From contig WHTT01000012.1 of assembly GCA_009377605.1 (NCBI GenBank), positions 1 to 64,000 on the forward strand: a DNA stretch of 64,000 bases, in the 5' to 3' direction. The position numbers and the translations under genes are program-made. Position 1 is the first letter of the stretch. Each line of letters starts with the position of its first letter. Positions 45,098-53,663 of this stretch are shown here, piece by piece. A model generated the notes under the pieces. The model did not search any database. It had not been told where the DNA came from and saw only the letters and a program-made list of their open reading frames with translations. The DNA is from Luteitalea sp. (GTDB lineage Bacteria; Acidobacteriota; Vicinamibacteria; Vicinamibacterales; Vicinamibacteraceae).

Positions 45098-45145
45098 CTA
45101 CTTCCTCATCGCGCGGTCTGGAGGCTGCGCTCCTCGCCAGCGGTC

Positions 45146-46294
45146 CTATGCACGGGTGCCGGCCAACGCACGGATGCAGCCAATCGTGTAGTCGATCTCC
45201 TCGCGGGTCGTCGGCCGACCGAGGCCGAAACGCAAATGCGTCATGCCCTCGGCTTCGCGTCCGATTGCCTTGAGCACGTGAGAGCCCTCACCAGACGCAC
45301 TGGTGCAAGCGGAGCTCGTCGAAACAGCGACCTGGTCGAGCGCCGCAACCAATGCCTCACCCTCCGCGCCGGGAACGCTGATGTTCAGGTTGTTCGGGAG
45401 CCTGAGCTCCCCTCTCTCCAGTGGATCCGGTCCGTTGACCAGCACGGTCGACATCGACTCGCGGAGCGCACGCCACAGGTCGTCCCGCCACTCGCGCGTT
45501 CGCGCCTCTTCCTCCCTCATGGACTCTGTGGCAACTTCAACCGCCTTGGCCAGGCCCACGATGCCTGGCACATTCAACGTGCCACTCCGCAAGCCGCCCT
45601 CATGGCCGCCACCGGTGATGAGCGGCGCGCAATCGACAGAGCGACGAATGAAGAGCGCGCCGGCTCCTTTCGGTCCGTAGAGCTTGTGACCGGACAATGA
45701 CAGGAGATCCACGTTCAGATGCCGGACAGAGAACGGCAGCTTACCGATTGATTGTGTCGCGTCGGTGTGGAACAGGACGCCACGGTCACGACAAAGCGCC
45801 CCAATCGGCGCGATGTCTTGGACGGCGCCGATCTCGTTGTTCGCGTGCATGATGGTGACGAGGATCGTGTCTTGGGCCAGCGCTTCACGCACGGCATCCA
45901 GCGACACACGCCCCTCGACATCTACGGGTAGCACCGTGACGCGAAACCCATCCTCCTCGAGGGCCAGACAGGTGTTGAGCACGGACTTGTGCTCTGCCGC
46001 CGCCGTGATGATGTGCCGTCCGCGCTCACGGCAGAAGCGCGCCACACCCCGAATCGCCAGATTGTTCGACTCGGTGGCCCCAGAGGTAAAGATGATCTCC
46101 TCGGGCTCCGCATCCAGGCCGTCCGTCACCTGACGCCTGGCCTGTTCGACCGCGGCGCTCGCCTGCCAACCAAAGACGTGGCTGCTGCTGGAGGGGTTGC
46201 CAAAGATCTCGACGAAATAGGGTTGCATCGCCTCCAGGACACGTTGGTCGACGGGAGTCGTGGCGTGATAGTCCAGGTAGATCGGAAGCTTCAT
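45146..46294 (-). CDS. Cysteine desulfurase (NifS/IscS-type)
   Basis: The start at MKLPIYLDYHATTP gives 382 residues; ten residues upstream are not conserved. Landmarks are ATTPVDQRVLEAMQPYF, GATESNN, the PLP site SGHKLYGPKGAGAL with Lys204, and the active-site loop STSSACTSAS with Cys330. The intact Cys loop fits class I enzymes. Family knowledge: PLP-dependent release of sulfur from cysteine for Fe-S or tRNA thiolation. There is no IscU, IscA or SufBCD neighbour. The gene lies 31 bases after the start-side of nothing related: the next co-directional gene upstream encodes the DUF1080 protein. Confidence 0.9.
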   Translation of the reverse strand: MKLPIYLDYHATTPVDQRVLEAMQPYFVEIFGNPSSSSHVFGWQASAAVEQARRQVTDGLDAEPEEIIFTSGATESNNLAIRGVARFCRERGRHIITAAAEHKSVLNTCLALEEDGFRVTVLPVDVEGRVSLDAVREALAQDTILVTIMHANNEIGAVQDIAPIGALCRDRGVLFHTDATQSIGKLPFSVRHLNVDLLSLSGHKLYGPKGAGALFIRRSVDCAPLITGGGHEGGLRSGTLNVPGIVGLAKAVEVATESMREEEARTREWRDDLWRALRESMSTVLVNGPDPLERGELRLPNNLNISVPGAEGEALVAALDQVAVSTSSACTSASGEGSHVLKAIGREAEGMTHLRFGLGRPTTREEIDYTIGCIRALAGTRA

Positions 46295-46325
46295 GAGGTT
46301 CGAGGAAGCAGAGGCCTTGCCCAAT

Positions 46326-47270
46326 TCAATTCAATTCGTGAACCTTGATGTTGCGATACCACACGTCGCTCTCGTGATCCTGGAACACGATGTGTCCCGT
46401 GCTCGCCACGGCGAACATCGGCCACTCCGTGAACTTACTCGCCTCGAGGCGCTGGTTCCAATCCGCGCTGTCACGCTCGTACTCGACCACCTTTTGACCG
46501 TTCAGCCAATGTTCCACATGGTCACCATTGACGACGATCTTCGACCAGTTCCACTCTCCTGCTGGCTTCGACGCATCCGTTGACGGGGGGTAGAGGTCGT
46601 AACAGGCGCCAGCAGTGCGATTGCCATTCGACCCCTGCTTGGCGTCGGGGTGACGGACGTTGTCGAGGATCTGGTACTCGGGACCGCTCCAATACGTCTC
46701 GTCTCCCTCCTCCGTCACTTGATACATCACGCCGCTATTCCCGCCAGGCGCAAGCTTCCACTCGAACACGAGCTCGAAGTTGCTGAACTCCTGCTCCGTC
46801 ACCAGGTCCGTGCCATCTCCCACGTAACTGATCGCGCCGTCTGCCACCTTCCAGCTCGTGGTCGCTGACGCCGACTTGAACCCGCGGAAGCCTGTCAGAT
46901 CCTTCCCATTGAAGAGCAGCTCCCAGCCCGCGTCCCCTTCTTCGGGACTGAGCGTGTTGAGCGCAGGCGCGCCACCGGCGGCCGCGACTCCGGTCCAGCC
47001 CTCCCTGGCACCTTTCTTCGTTCCTGTCACCACTCCGCTTGCAGCAGCCGCGCCTGTCTTGACGCCCTTCTTCGTTGCATCAACGCCCTTCCTTATCGCC
47101 CCCGCGGTCGCCTTGCTCGCTTTTTTGGCCACTGACTCACTCCCTTTCTTCGCCTTTTCGGGAGCGCTTTGGCCTGACTTCTCACCGCCCTGCGACTGCG
47201 CCATGGCCGGCAACATCATCGCCCAGGCCAATGCAGTGGTCATCGTCATCAGCATCAAGAAGCGCTTCAT
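46326..47270 (-). CDS. DUF1080 (3-keto-disaccharide hydrolase-type) protein with Lys/Ala-rich N-terminal segment
   Basis: The start MKRFLMLMTMTT with GGAG upstream gives 314 residues and a signal peptide (to about AMAQ). Residues about 25-90 are low-complexity and Lys/Ala/Gly-rich (KKASKATAGAIRKGVDATKKG), an unusual addition. From about 100 the DUF1080 jelly-roll is clear: WELLFNGKDLTGFRGF, GGNSGVMYQVTEEG, PEYQILDN and VWYRNIKVHEL. Family knowledge: DUF1080 enzymes act on 3-keto-glycosides (hydrolysis or elimination) after C3 oxidation by Gfo/Idh/MocA dehydrogenases. Such a dehydrogenase-family gene lies directly upstream on the same strand. Confidence 0.88.
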   Translation of the reverse strand: MKRFLMLMTMTTALAWAMMLPAMAQSQGGEKSGQSAPEKAKKGSESVAKKASKATAGAIRKGVDATKKGVKTGAAAASGVVTGTKKGAREGWTGVAAAGGAPALNTLSPEEGDAGWELLFNGKDLTGFRGFKSASATTSWKVADGAISYVGDGTDLVTEQEFSNFELVFEWKLAPGGNSGVMYQVTEEGDETYWSGPEYQILDNVRHPDAKQGSNGNRTAGACYDLYPPSTDASKPAGEWNWSKIVVNGDHVEHWLNGQKVVEYERDSADWNQRLEASKFTEWPMFAVASTGHIVFQDHESDVWYRNIKVHELN

Positions 47271-47323
47271 GACTGACTCCTTTCGTCGAGCGAGGCTGGC
47301 CTCGCTTTTGAGCATCCTGCCGC

Positions 47324-47371
47324 ATCACCCTGTCACCTCTCTCACCGTGTCACCCAACCCTCGCCCTGTCA
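47324..47371. repeat. GTCACC-type tandem repeat between DUF1080 and Gfo/Idh/MocA genes
   Basis: Imperfect TCACCCTG, TCACCTCT, TCACCGTG and TCACCCAA units fill about half of the roughly 100-base gap. They are related to the right arm at 8729-8790. Confidence 0.6.
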
Positions 47372-48649
47372 AGAAAGGTCGTACTGGCCTGGCATCGCGA
47401 CCGCCGGCGTGGGCATCGGCCCCAGCTCCAACGTCTCAGGCACCAGCGACTGCTGCGCATCGAGCGCCTGCTCCCAGGTCACGAGCTGGCCGCTGTACCC
47501 GGCCATCCGGCCCATGATCGCGGTCAGCGTTGACTCGGCCACCTGTTTGAGCTCGTTGAGCGGTGTTCCTTTACGAATGCTCTCGATGAGATCCGTGTGC
47601 TCCTGCACGTACGGGCTGATGGGATCCTTGGTCCCAGTCCAGGCCTGTGCCCCTTTGATCTCGTACCGGTTCGGATCCGTATCGCAGGTCCCTTTGGTGC
47701 CGACGAGGGCCTCGGCGATGCGGTTGGCACAGTCGTCGATCTGCCGGCACATGCTCAGCGCGTGGACACCGTTTTGGTACTCGAAGTCCACCGCGAAGTG
47801 GTCATAGATGTTGCCGAACTCCGGCGCGGTGCGGGCTTGCCTGCCCGCCAGTGCGACGGCAGCTACCGGATGCCCCTGCATTGCCCAGTTCACCACATCG
47901 ATGTTGTGCACATGTTGCTCGACGATGTGATCGCCGGAGAGCCAGGTGAAGTAGAGCCAATTACGCACCTGCCACTCGACGTCGGTCCAGTCTGGCTGCC
48001 GCTCCCGGTTCCAGAGAAAGCCCTGGTTCCAGTAGCACCGCGCGGCGACGACGTCGCCGATGGCACCGTCATGGATCCGCTTCATCGTCTCGATATAGCC
48101 ATGTTGGTGGCGCCGCTGCGTACCGGCGGCAACCGCCAGTTGCTTCTGTGCCGCTTGGTCCGCAAGCGCCAGCACCTTGCGAATGCCAGGCCCGTCGACC
48201 GCCACCGGCTTTTCCGTGAACACGTGCTTGCCCGCCGCGATGGCCGCTTCGAGATGGAGCGGTCGAAAGCCGGGAGGTGTAGCGAGGATGACGTAGTTGA
48301 TGTCGCTCGCGAGCACCTTCTGGTAAGCATCGAGACCGACGAAGCAGTGATCGTCCGCGACGCTCGCGGTCTCGCCGAATTTCTTCGCCAGCATCTTGCG
48401 GGATTGGTCGAGACGGTCGGCAAACGCATCACCCATGGCCACGAGCCGAACCCCCTCCGCACCACGGAGCGCGTCACCCGCAGCACCCGTGCCGCGGCCG
48501 CCGCAACCTATGACTCCGATACGAATCTCGTCGGATCCTGCGGCGTACGCACCGGCCAGGCTGGCCGTCGTGGCGAGGCTGGTCCCCACGGCCGCTGCGG
48601 TCGCGCTCTTGAGGAAATCGCGACGCGAAAAGGAGTCGTGCTCGCTCAT
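47369..48649 (-). CDS. Gfo/Idh/MocA family oxidoreductase, Tat-exported
   Basis: The start MSEHDSFSRRDFLKSA (426 residues) has GGAGAA upstream and supplies a Tat signal; the open frame upstream is antisense to other sequence. Landmarks are IGVIGCGGRGTG (Rossmann), ILATPPGFRPLHLEAAIAAGKHVFTEKP and the active-site region HIVEQHVHNIDVVNWAM. Family knowledge: exported members oxidise glycosides or sugars at C3 or deacylate them with bound NAD. It is 11 bases after the SUMF1-like gene and upstream of the DUF1080 gene on the same strand, so a combined oxidation and cleavage pathway is inferred. Confidence 0.9.
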   Translation of the reverse strand: MSEHDSFSRRDFLKSATAAAVGTSLATTASLAGAYAAGSDEIRIGVIGCGGRGTGAAGDALRGAEGVRLVAMGDAFADRLDQSRKMLAKKFGETASVADDHCFVGLDAYQKVLASDINYVILATPPGFRPLHLEAAIAAGKHVFTEKPVAVDGPGIRKVLALADQAAQKQLAVAAGTQRRHQHGYIETMKRIHDGAIGDVVAARCYWNQGFLWNRERQPDWTDVEWQVRNWLYFTWLSGDHIVEQHVHNIDVVNWAMQGHPVAAVALAGRQARTAPEFGNIYDHFAVDFEYQNGVHALSMCRQIDDCANRIAEALVGTKGTCDTDPNRYEIKGAQAWTGTKDPISPYVQEHTDLIESIRKGTPLNELKQVAESTLTAIMGRMAGYSGQLVTWEQALDAQQSLVPETLELGPMPTPAVAMPGQYDLS

Positions 48650-48660
48650 GATTGTTCTCC

Positions 48661-49719
48661 TCACATGCTGTCTTTGGTCACCTTCGACCGAATAGCACGC
48701 AGCTCCGGCTGCTCTTCGGCTGCGCGAACGATGCGCAGGCCGACGAACGACTCGTCTGGATGCCACCAAATGCTCTGCGGCTGCTGCGGATCACTTGCGC
48801 TCCACTCCTCGCTCGATGCGAGGCGCGCCGCGTAACGTACCTCCTCGGCGCCATCCAGATACGACCCGCCGCGCACCACGTGCGGATAGCGCCGGTCGTC
48901 CGGTACCAAGACCGGGCGCTCGAGCGGCTGCGGCAGCACGGACAGCTCTTCGTATCGCTCGGCATCGTACTGATCGAGGACCCACTCGGCGACGTTGCCC
49001 AGCATGTCGTGGAGTTGCCAGGCATTTGGCGCCTTGTCACCCACGGGCTGCGGCCGGCCGTTGGCGTTCTCCTCGAACCACGCGTGCTCGCCCAACCCCT
49101 TCGGCGCCGCGCTCGTATCCCCAGCCCGAGCAGCGTACTCCCACTCGGCCTCGGTCGCCAAGCGATACGCCTTCCCGGTCACCTCCGAGAGCCAGCGGCA
49201 GTATTCCATGGCGGCGTGGTGAGTCATGGCGATGGCCGGCTGCTGCCCCTTGGCAAAGCCCCGCGCTTCATCTCCGTACGGGCGAGACGGCCGGCTGATT
49301 GCATCCGTATCACCCGCACCGGAATCGACCGTCCGCAGGCCCTTGGCGCCCTGCGCAAAGGCGTACTCGTCGAACTCGTCCCACGTCACCTCATGCTTGC
49401 TGATCCAGAACGGCGCGAGCTCCACCTGCACCTGCGGCCCCTCGTCTTCACGGCGGCCCGGCTCGCCTGCCCCGAGCGAAGTCGCGGCACTGCCCATCGT
49501 GAGCTTGCCGCCAGGGATGGCGACCATCTCGAAGCTCACGCTCGTCTCGGGAATCTTCTCGATGTAGGTAGTGCCCGCCTTGAAGGTGTCTGCCGCTCCT
49601 TGGGTTGGCGCGCTCGGCGCGGCGAGCAGCGTTGCCATTGGTGTGGCGAGCACCGCTGCCAGGGCGCTGGCAACGATCTGCGTCCGTTTCACCAAGCGTC
49701 TACACTGCGGGTTGAGCAT
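48661..49719 (-). CDS. SUMF1/formylglycine-generating-enzyme-like domain protein, without the active-site cysteines
   Basis: The 352-residue protein has a signal-like N-terminus (IVASALAAVLATPMATLLAAP) and the SUMF1 fold: FEMVAIPGGKLTMGS, FWISKHEVTWDEFDEYA, LATEAEWEYAARAG, LGNVAEWVLDQYDA, VVRGGSYLDGAEEVRYAARL and FVGLRIVRA. In true formylglycine-generating enzymes two copper-binding cysteines lie in the segment after GGS; none is present here and no sulfatase is nearby. It is therefore more likely a binding or structural member of the family. It is 11 bases upstream of the Gfo/Idh/MocA gene and probably co-transcribed. Confidence 0.85.
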   Translation of the reverse strand: MLNPQCRRLVKRTQIVASALAAVLATPMATLLAAPSAPTQGAADTFKAGTTYIEKIPETSVSFEMVAIPGGKLTMGSAATSLGAGEPGRREDEGPQVQVELAPFWISKHEVTWDEFDEYAFAQGAKGLRTVDSGAGDTDAISRPSRPYGDEARGFAKGQQPAIAMTHHAAMEYCRWLSEVTGKAYRLATEAEWEYAARAGDTSAAPKGLGEHAWFEENANGRPQPVGDKAPNAWQLHDMLGNVAEWVLDQYDAERYEELSVLPQPLERPVLVPDDRRYPHVVRGGSYLDGAEEVRYAARLASSEEWSASDPQQPQSIWWHPDESFVGLRIVRAAEEQPELRAIRSKVTKDSM

Positions 49720-49781
49720 CTGTCTATCATAATGCCCGAGCCCCCAGGGACGCGACGGCGGGGCGTGTAACGAAAGTGGGA

Positions 49782-49805
49782 GCGAGGGGCCGCGAGGCCC
49801 CTCGC
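49782..49805 (-). terminator. Hairpin after the Oar-like receptor
   Basis: GCGAGGGGCC and GGCCCCTCGC form a 10-bp perfect stem with a four-base loop (GCGA), 12 bases past the receptor stop. There is no strong T-tract, so termination is inferred. A related GAGGGGCCCCTC core occurs at 58908. Confidence 0.5.
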
Positions 49806-49817
49806 CCTTGCTCGTTA

Positions 49818-52800
49818 TCAGAACTGGAACCGCAGGCTGAGCTGCACGTCGCGCTGACCGCCCTTCGAGACCACACGACCGAAGTCAGCGTTCGTGGGAT
49901 CGGTAACCACGCCGCTCAGGTTAGGGTGGTTCGGGAAGTTGAAAATCTCCGCCCGAAACTGTACCCGCCGCGCGCCTCCGAGGTTGAAGTTCTTGAACAG
50001 CGCGATGTCCCACTGCTGGTTACCCGGATGGCGGAACAGGTTCCGCGTCTGGTTGCCGAACGTTCCCGCCGCAGGGTCCGCGAACGCGTCGGGATTGATG
50101 AAGAAGTTGTCATCCTCCCCGTCCGAGAACTCCCGGCTGGTGCCTGCTTCTGGATCGCCAACGACATCGATCGGCTGGGCGAAGCTGTCGCCGACGCCGG
50201 CAATGTCGTTCGAGCGCGTGACAGAGAACGTGTCGCCCGTTCGCAAGAACGTCGCACCGGAGATTTGCCAGCCGCCGAGCAAGCTCGCCATCACCGAGCC
50301 CCCTTCGCGGAAGAAGGGGAGATCGTAGATGTATTGGAACGTGAGCACGTGGCGCCGGTCGTAGCTGGACGGCCCATAGAAGCTCGTATCGTCGAAGCTG
50401 TTCCAGATGACGTTGCGCTTGTCACTGCCGTTGTCCTCCGATTTGCTCAGCGTGTACGCCACCGCGACCTTCAGGCCGTTGCTGTAACGACGCTCGGCGC
50501 TGAGCTGGAGGCCGTGGTAGATCGATTTCCCCGCGTTCTCGGTGATACGGAGTGCGCCGTACCCTGTAAACGGCCGCAACGCTGCGGGGTTGACGTCAGG
50601 ATTGGCCAGGAGCGTGCCAGCGGGCATCTGGTTGAGATTGCGCTCGCGTTGCAGATAGAGTCCCCGGCGGCCGACGTAGGCGACATCCAGGACGAACCCA
50701 TAGGGGATCTCGCGCTGCACGCCGGCCGACCACATATAGGCCGTCGGATGCTTGAAGGCAACGTCCTGGGCCTGCATGCCAAACGGCAGATCCGTGGCGC
50801 CACCCGAGCCGCCCCCGGGGTTATCCGCGCTGCCGTTCGCCACGGTGACCATCGGCTGGAACGGCGGGTTGCCGCCGAGCAGCGACGAGTCGTTGAGCGT
50901 CACGCGGTTGTGGAAGATTCCACCGCTCGTGCGGAGGATGGTCTTGTCGTCGATCGCGTACGAGATGCCGAGCCGCGGTTCGATCGCGTTTGAGTGGGTC
51001 TCGGAGAAACCGCGCGGCTCGCCGAGGAACAGCGCCTGCACTCTCGGGTCCTGCGCCACGACCAGATCGTTCCCCTCGCCGATGAAGCCGTCACCCGGCA
51101 GGACAATCCCGTTGAACCGGTCGCCTCCGACAAGGCGTCCGGTGTTGGGGTCGATGACCGCCGCGCGTGAGGGATCGAAGAACCGCGGGTCGAAGTTCGC
51201 GATGTTGTTCGTCGTCGAATGCCACGGCGGCCAGACGACCCAGCGCATCCCCCCTTCAATGGTGAGCTGGCTGGTCGGCCGCCAGGAATCCTGGATGAAG
51301 AAGTCGGTGGCCAAGGCACGCCACTTGGTGAAGGCACGCTCGCCCAGCTCGGCATAGTTCGTGAAGAGCCCGAGACCCATGTCCGAGATCGCCAGACCGG
51401 TGCCGCTCGCTCGGTCGTCGCGGAACTCGAACCGGCCGTTTTGATTGTTGGTGCCGCCCGGGATGGCGGCGACGTTGATCTGGTCGAAATCGTCCTCGCC
51501 GGAGTACTCGACGCTAACGCCGCCCTTGAGCGTGTGCCGGCCCTTCACCCAGGTTGTGACGTTGGACCACGTGTGGATCGGCCCTGCGGAGAAAGCCGGA
51601 TACGGTCCGCCGTCGATATCGGCGAAGCCGTCGATCGAGATGGTGGGAATCTTGTCGTCGATCTCCTTGCCGGGAAAGATGTACGGATAGTTGATCCCCG
51701 TGCGGCTCCGCTGATGGAGACCTGACTCCGTGAAGACGTCGATGAAGACCTCGTCGAGCGAGTGCGTATAGGTGAACTCGTTGATGAGATTGTTCGTCAA
51801 CGTGCCGGTCCAACTGAAAACCTGGGTCCGATTCGGCCGCTCCCAGTCGGTGCGCGCAAACGGGAACGAGCCGCGGAACGGATCGACCGCGACCCAGTTC
51901 GAGCCGGAGTAGCGGTAGGTGAACTGGTTGCGCGCGTTGAGCCGATAGTCGAGGCGTAGCGTGTCCTTCCGCTGGTCCTGCGGGTTGTCGCTCGTCTGAA
52001 TCAGGTTGTCGCTGCCCTGCTGAAAGCCGGGCGTCGGCTCTGGATACAGGTTCAGAAACGCGAGACCATTCGCCGAGAGCCGGTCCTGCGGGATCACGTT
52101 GCCAGGGAATGGCCGGCCAGTCCGCGGGTCGATGATCTCCCGGCGCTCGTCGAAGAAGGGGTTGTTCGAATTGAGCAGCTCGCTGAAGTCGCCCCGGCGC
52201 ATGGCCGCCGTAGGTACGGTGTCGGTTCGCGTCGCCACCTGGAAGAAGTCCACCCACTCTTGTGCACCGAAGAAGAAGAACTTGTCCCTGAAGACCTCGC
52301 CCGGTACCGGACCGCCAAAGGCGTACCCGTACTGTTTGTAATCGAACGGCGCAGGCCCCGAGTTCTCGTCCTCGTTGGGGCTCCGGTTGCGGCTCCAGCT
52401 GTTGGCCTGCAGCGCTTCGTCGCGGAGGAAGTACGACCCGCTGCCGGTGTACCGACTGCTGCCGCTCTTGGTCACGAAACGGATCTGTCCGCCGCTCGCA
52501 CGGCCGTACTCCGGCATGTAGTTGGCCGTGAGCACCTGCACTTCCTGGATGGCATCGACGTTCTGGACGGCGATGATGGTGCCCGCCGATCGTGTGCGGA
52601 CGGCGACGGCACCGTCGATGCTGATCGTGTTCTCATCAGACCGGCTGCCGTTGATATTGAACCCGCCGTTGGTCAGGCTGGAAAAGCCGGCGTTGTTGAA
52701 GTTCCCGCCGCTGACGCCTGCCTTCAACGCCGCCACCCCAATGGGATTGCGGCCATTGAAGGACATGAGCTCGATGTCCTTGGCTTCGACCGTCTTTCGC

Positions 52801-53222
52801 ACGGCGACGTCCGTCTGTAGCGGGGGCGCTTCCGCGGTCACGGTGACTTCCTCCGTGATCGCACCGGTCTCGAGGACGAAGCCAATCGTCAGCGACCCCG
52901 CGGCGTCGAGCTGCACGCCTGGGCGACTGACCCGCTTGAAGCCCTGAAGCTCCACCGTGATGTCGTACTGCCCCGGCCGAAGGTTTGGAAACGTATAGAA
53001 GCCGCTCTCGTCGGTCACGGCGACCTGCACCTGCTGCGTTTGTACGCTCGTCGCGGTCACCGTCACGCCCGGGATCATGGCGCCCGTCTCGTCTCGGACG
53101 GCGCCGGAGACTGTCCCTCGATCGAGCTGGGCTAGCGCAGGCCCGGCGCCCACGAGAACTAGCGCCACAAGCTGACATCCTCTGTGGAACACGCTCCTCC
53201 ACATATTTGTCCCCGAGTTCAT
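49818..53222 (-). CDS. Oar-like TonB-dependent receptor with carboxypeptidase-regulatory-like domain
   Basis: The 1134-residue protein starts at an ATG preceded by AGGAGGATGAG and overlaps the stop of a small upstream ORF (ATGA). The signal peptide ends near ALA before QLDRG. The regulatory-like domain (GTVSGAVRDETGAMIPGVTV) is followed by a plug with FNGRNPIGVAALKAG, GFNINGSRSDENTISIDGA and GGQIRFVTKSGSSRYTGS. The barrel ends in SLRFQF. It belongs to a different subfamily from A, B and C. Position upstream of the SUMF1-like, Gfo/Idh/MocA and DUF1080 genes on the same strand suggests that it imports the glycoside they process. Confidence 0.9.
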   Translation of the reverse strand: MNSGTNMWRSVFHRGCQLVALVLVGAGPALAQLDRGTVSGAVRDETGAMIPGVTVTATSVQTQQVQVAVTDESGFYTFPNLRPGQYDITVELQGFKRVSRPGVQLDAAGSLTIGFVLETGAITEEVTVTAEAPPLQTDVAVRKTVEAKDIELMSFNGRNPIGVAALKAGVSGGNFNNAGFSSLTNGGFNINGSRSDENTISIDGAVAVRTRSAGTIIAVQNVDAIQEVQVLTANYMPEYGRASGGQIRFVTKSGSSRYTGSGSYFLRDEALQANSWSRNRSPNEDENSGPAPFDYKQYGYAFGGPVPGEVFRDKFFFFGAQEWVDFFQVATRTDTVPTAAMRRGDFSELLNSNNPFFDERREIIDPRTGRPFPGNVIPQDRLSANGLAFLNLYPEPTPGFQQGSDNLIQTSDNPQDQRKDTLRLDYRLNARNQFTYRYSGSNWVAVDPFRGSFPFARTDWERPNRTQVFSWTGTLTNNLINEFTYTHSLDEVFIDVFTESGLHQRSRTGINYPYIFPGKEIDDKIPTISIDGFADIDGGPYPAFSAGPIHTWSNVTTWVKGRHTLKGGVSVEYSGEDDFDQINVAAIPGGTNNQNGRFEFRDDRASGTGLAISDMGLGLFTNYAELGERAFTKWRALATDFFIQDSWRPTSQLTIEGGMRWVVWPPWHSTTNNIANFDPRFFDPSRAAVIDPNTGRLVGGDRFNGIVLPGDGFIGEGNDLVVAQDPRVQALFLGEPRGFSETHSNAIEPRLGISYAIDDKTILRTSGGIFHNRVTLNDSSLLGGNPPFQPMVTVANGSADNPGGGSGGATDLPFGMQAQDVAFKHPTAYMWSAGVQREIPYGFVLDVAYVGRRGLYLQRERNLNQMPAGTLLANPDVNPAALRPFTGYGALRITENAGKSIYHGLQLSAERRYSNGLKVAVAYTLSKSEDNGSDKRNVIWNSFDDTSFYGPSSYDRRHVLTFQYIYDLPFFREGGSVMASLLGGWQISGATFLRTGDTFSVTRSNDIAGVGDSFAQPIDVVGDPEAGTSREFSDGEDDNFFINPDAFADPAAGTFGNQTRNLFRHPGNQQWDIALFKNFNLGGARRVQFRAEIFNFPNHPNLSGVVTDPTNADFGRVVSKGGQRDVQLSLRFQF

Positions 53223-53443
53223 CTCATCCTCCTCCCAAAAGTCGCACCGCCGAACGTGGCGGCCTCATTCAAAAGGCTCAAAGCTGCAATACGCTCGCCG
53301 TGATCCGACGACGCTGTCGGTCCCTGATCGCGACCGGCTGAAGGTTGGAAAAGGGGTAGAACCGCGGTGCCGGCCATGACTAGGGCCAAGCCCCAACATA
53401 CCGGTCGAATGAGGCGCGCAAGCCTCCTCATGCGTGAGCACAT
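53219..53443 (-). CDS. Small membrane/exported ORF translationally coupled to the receptor (hypothetical)
   Basis: This 74-codon frame starts at an ATG with a strong GGGGGAGGAT site and ends in TGA overlapping the receptor ATG. The product has a positively charged N-terminus (MCSRMRRLARLIRP) and one hydrophobic segment (WGLALVMAGTAVLPLF), then a polar tail. It could be a small membrane protein or a leader peptide controlling receptor translation. No family was recognised. The strong start site and exact overlap favour a real gene; shortness and missing homology evidence keep confidence modest. Confidence 0.5.
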   Translation of the reverse strand: MCSRMRRLARLIRPVCWGLALVMAGTAVLPLFQPSAGRDQGPTASSDHGERIAALSLLNEAATFGGATFGRRMR

Positions 53444-53484
53444 ATCCTCCCCCTCAAAGACCGCTCAATAAATGGCGGTCGAAC

Positions 53485-53508
53485 TTTCACACTACAAGAA
53501 GTGTGAAA
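53485..53508. promoter_or_regulatory. Operator-like palindrome upstream of the small ORF and receptor
   Basis: TTTCACACT-ACAAGA-AGTGTGAAA is a perfect 9-bp inverted repeat with a 6-base spacer, 42 bases upstream of the small ORF start and in AT-richer sequence. Size and symmetry suit a dimeric repressor or activator site. Confidence 0.55.
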
Positions 53509-53526
53509 CATCGGCGTGAATCCCTC

Positions 53527-53648
53527 ACGCACGCAAGACCACGAAGGGTCAACCACGAAGAACACGAAGAGCTCACCACGAAGTTCACGAAGAAGAAGTT
53601 CAAATTGTTTACTTCGTGATCTTTATGTCCTTCGTGGTTGATTTTTCG
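53527..53648. repeat. CACGAAG tandem repeat with inverted arm
   Basis: CCACGAAG, AACACGAAG and TTCACGAAG units (53527-53590) are followed by complementary CTTCGTG copies (about 53611-53640). The block ends shortly before the TIM-barrel stop. It is the same unit as at 18812, about 35 kb away. Confidence 0.75.
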
Positions 53649-53663
53649 TGTCCTTGGCGACCA

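Noticed and set aside
48661-49719. Sulfatase-activating (formylglycine-generating) enzyme
   Set aside because: The copper-binding cysteines are absent and no sulfatase gene is in the window.
49782-49805. Strong classical rho-independent terminator
   Set aside because: The stem is excellent but there is no T-tract, so only a moderate-confidence terminator is listed.
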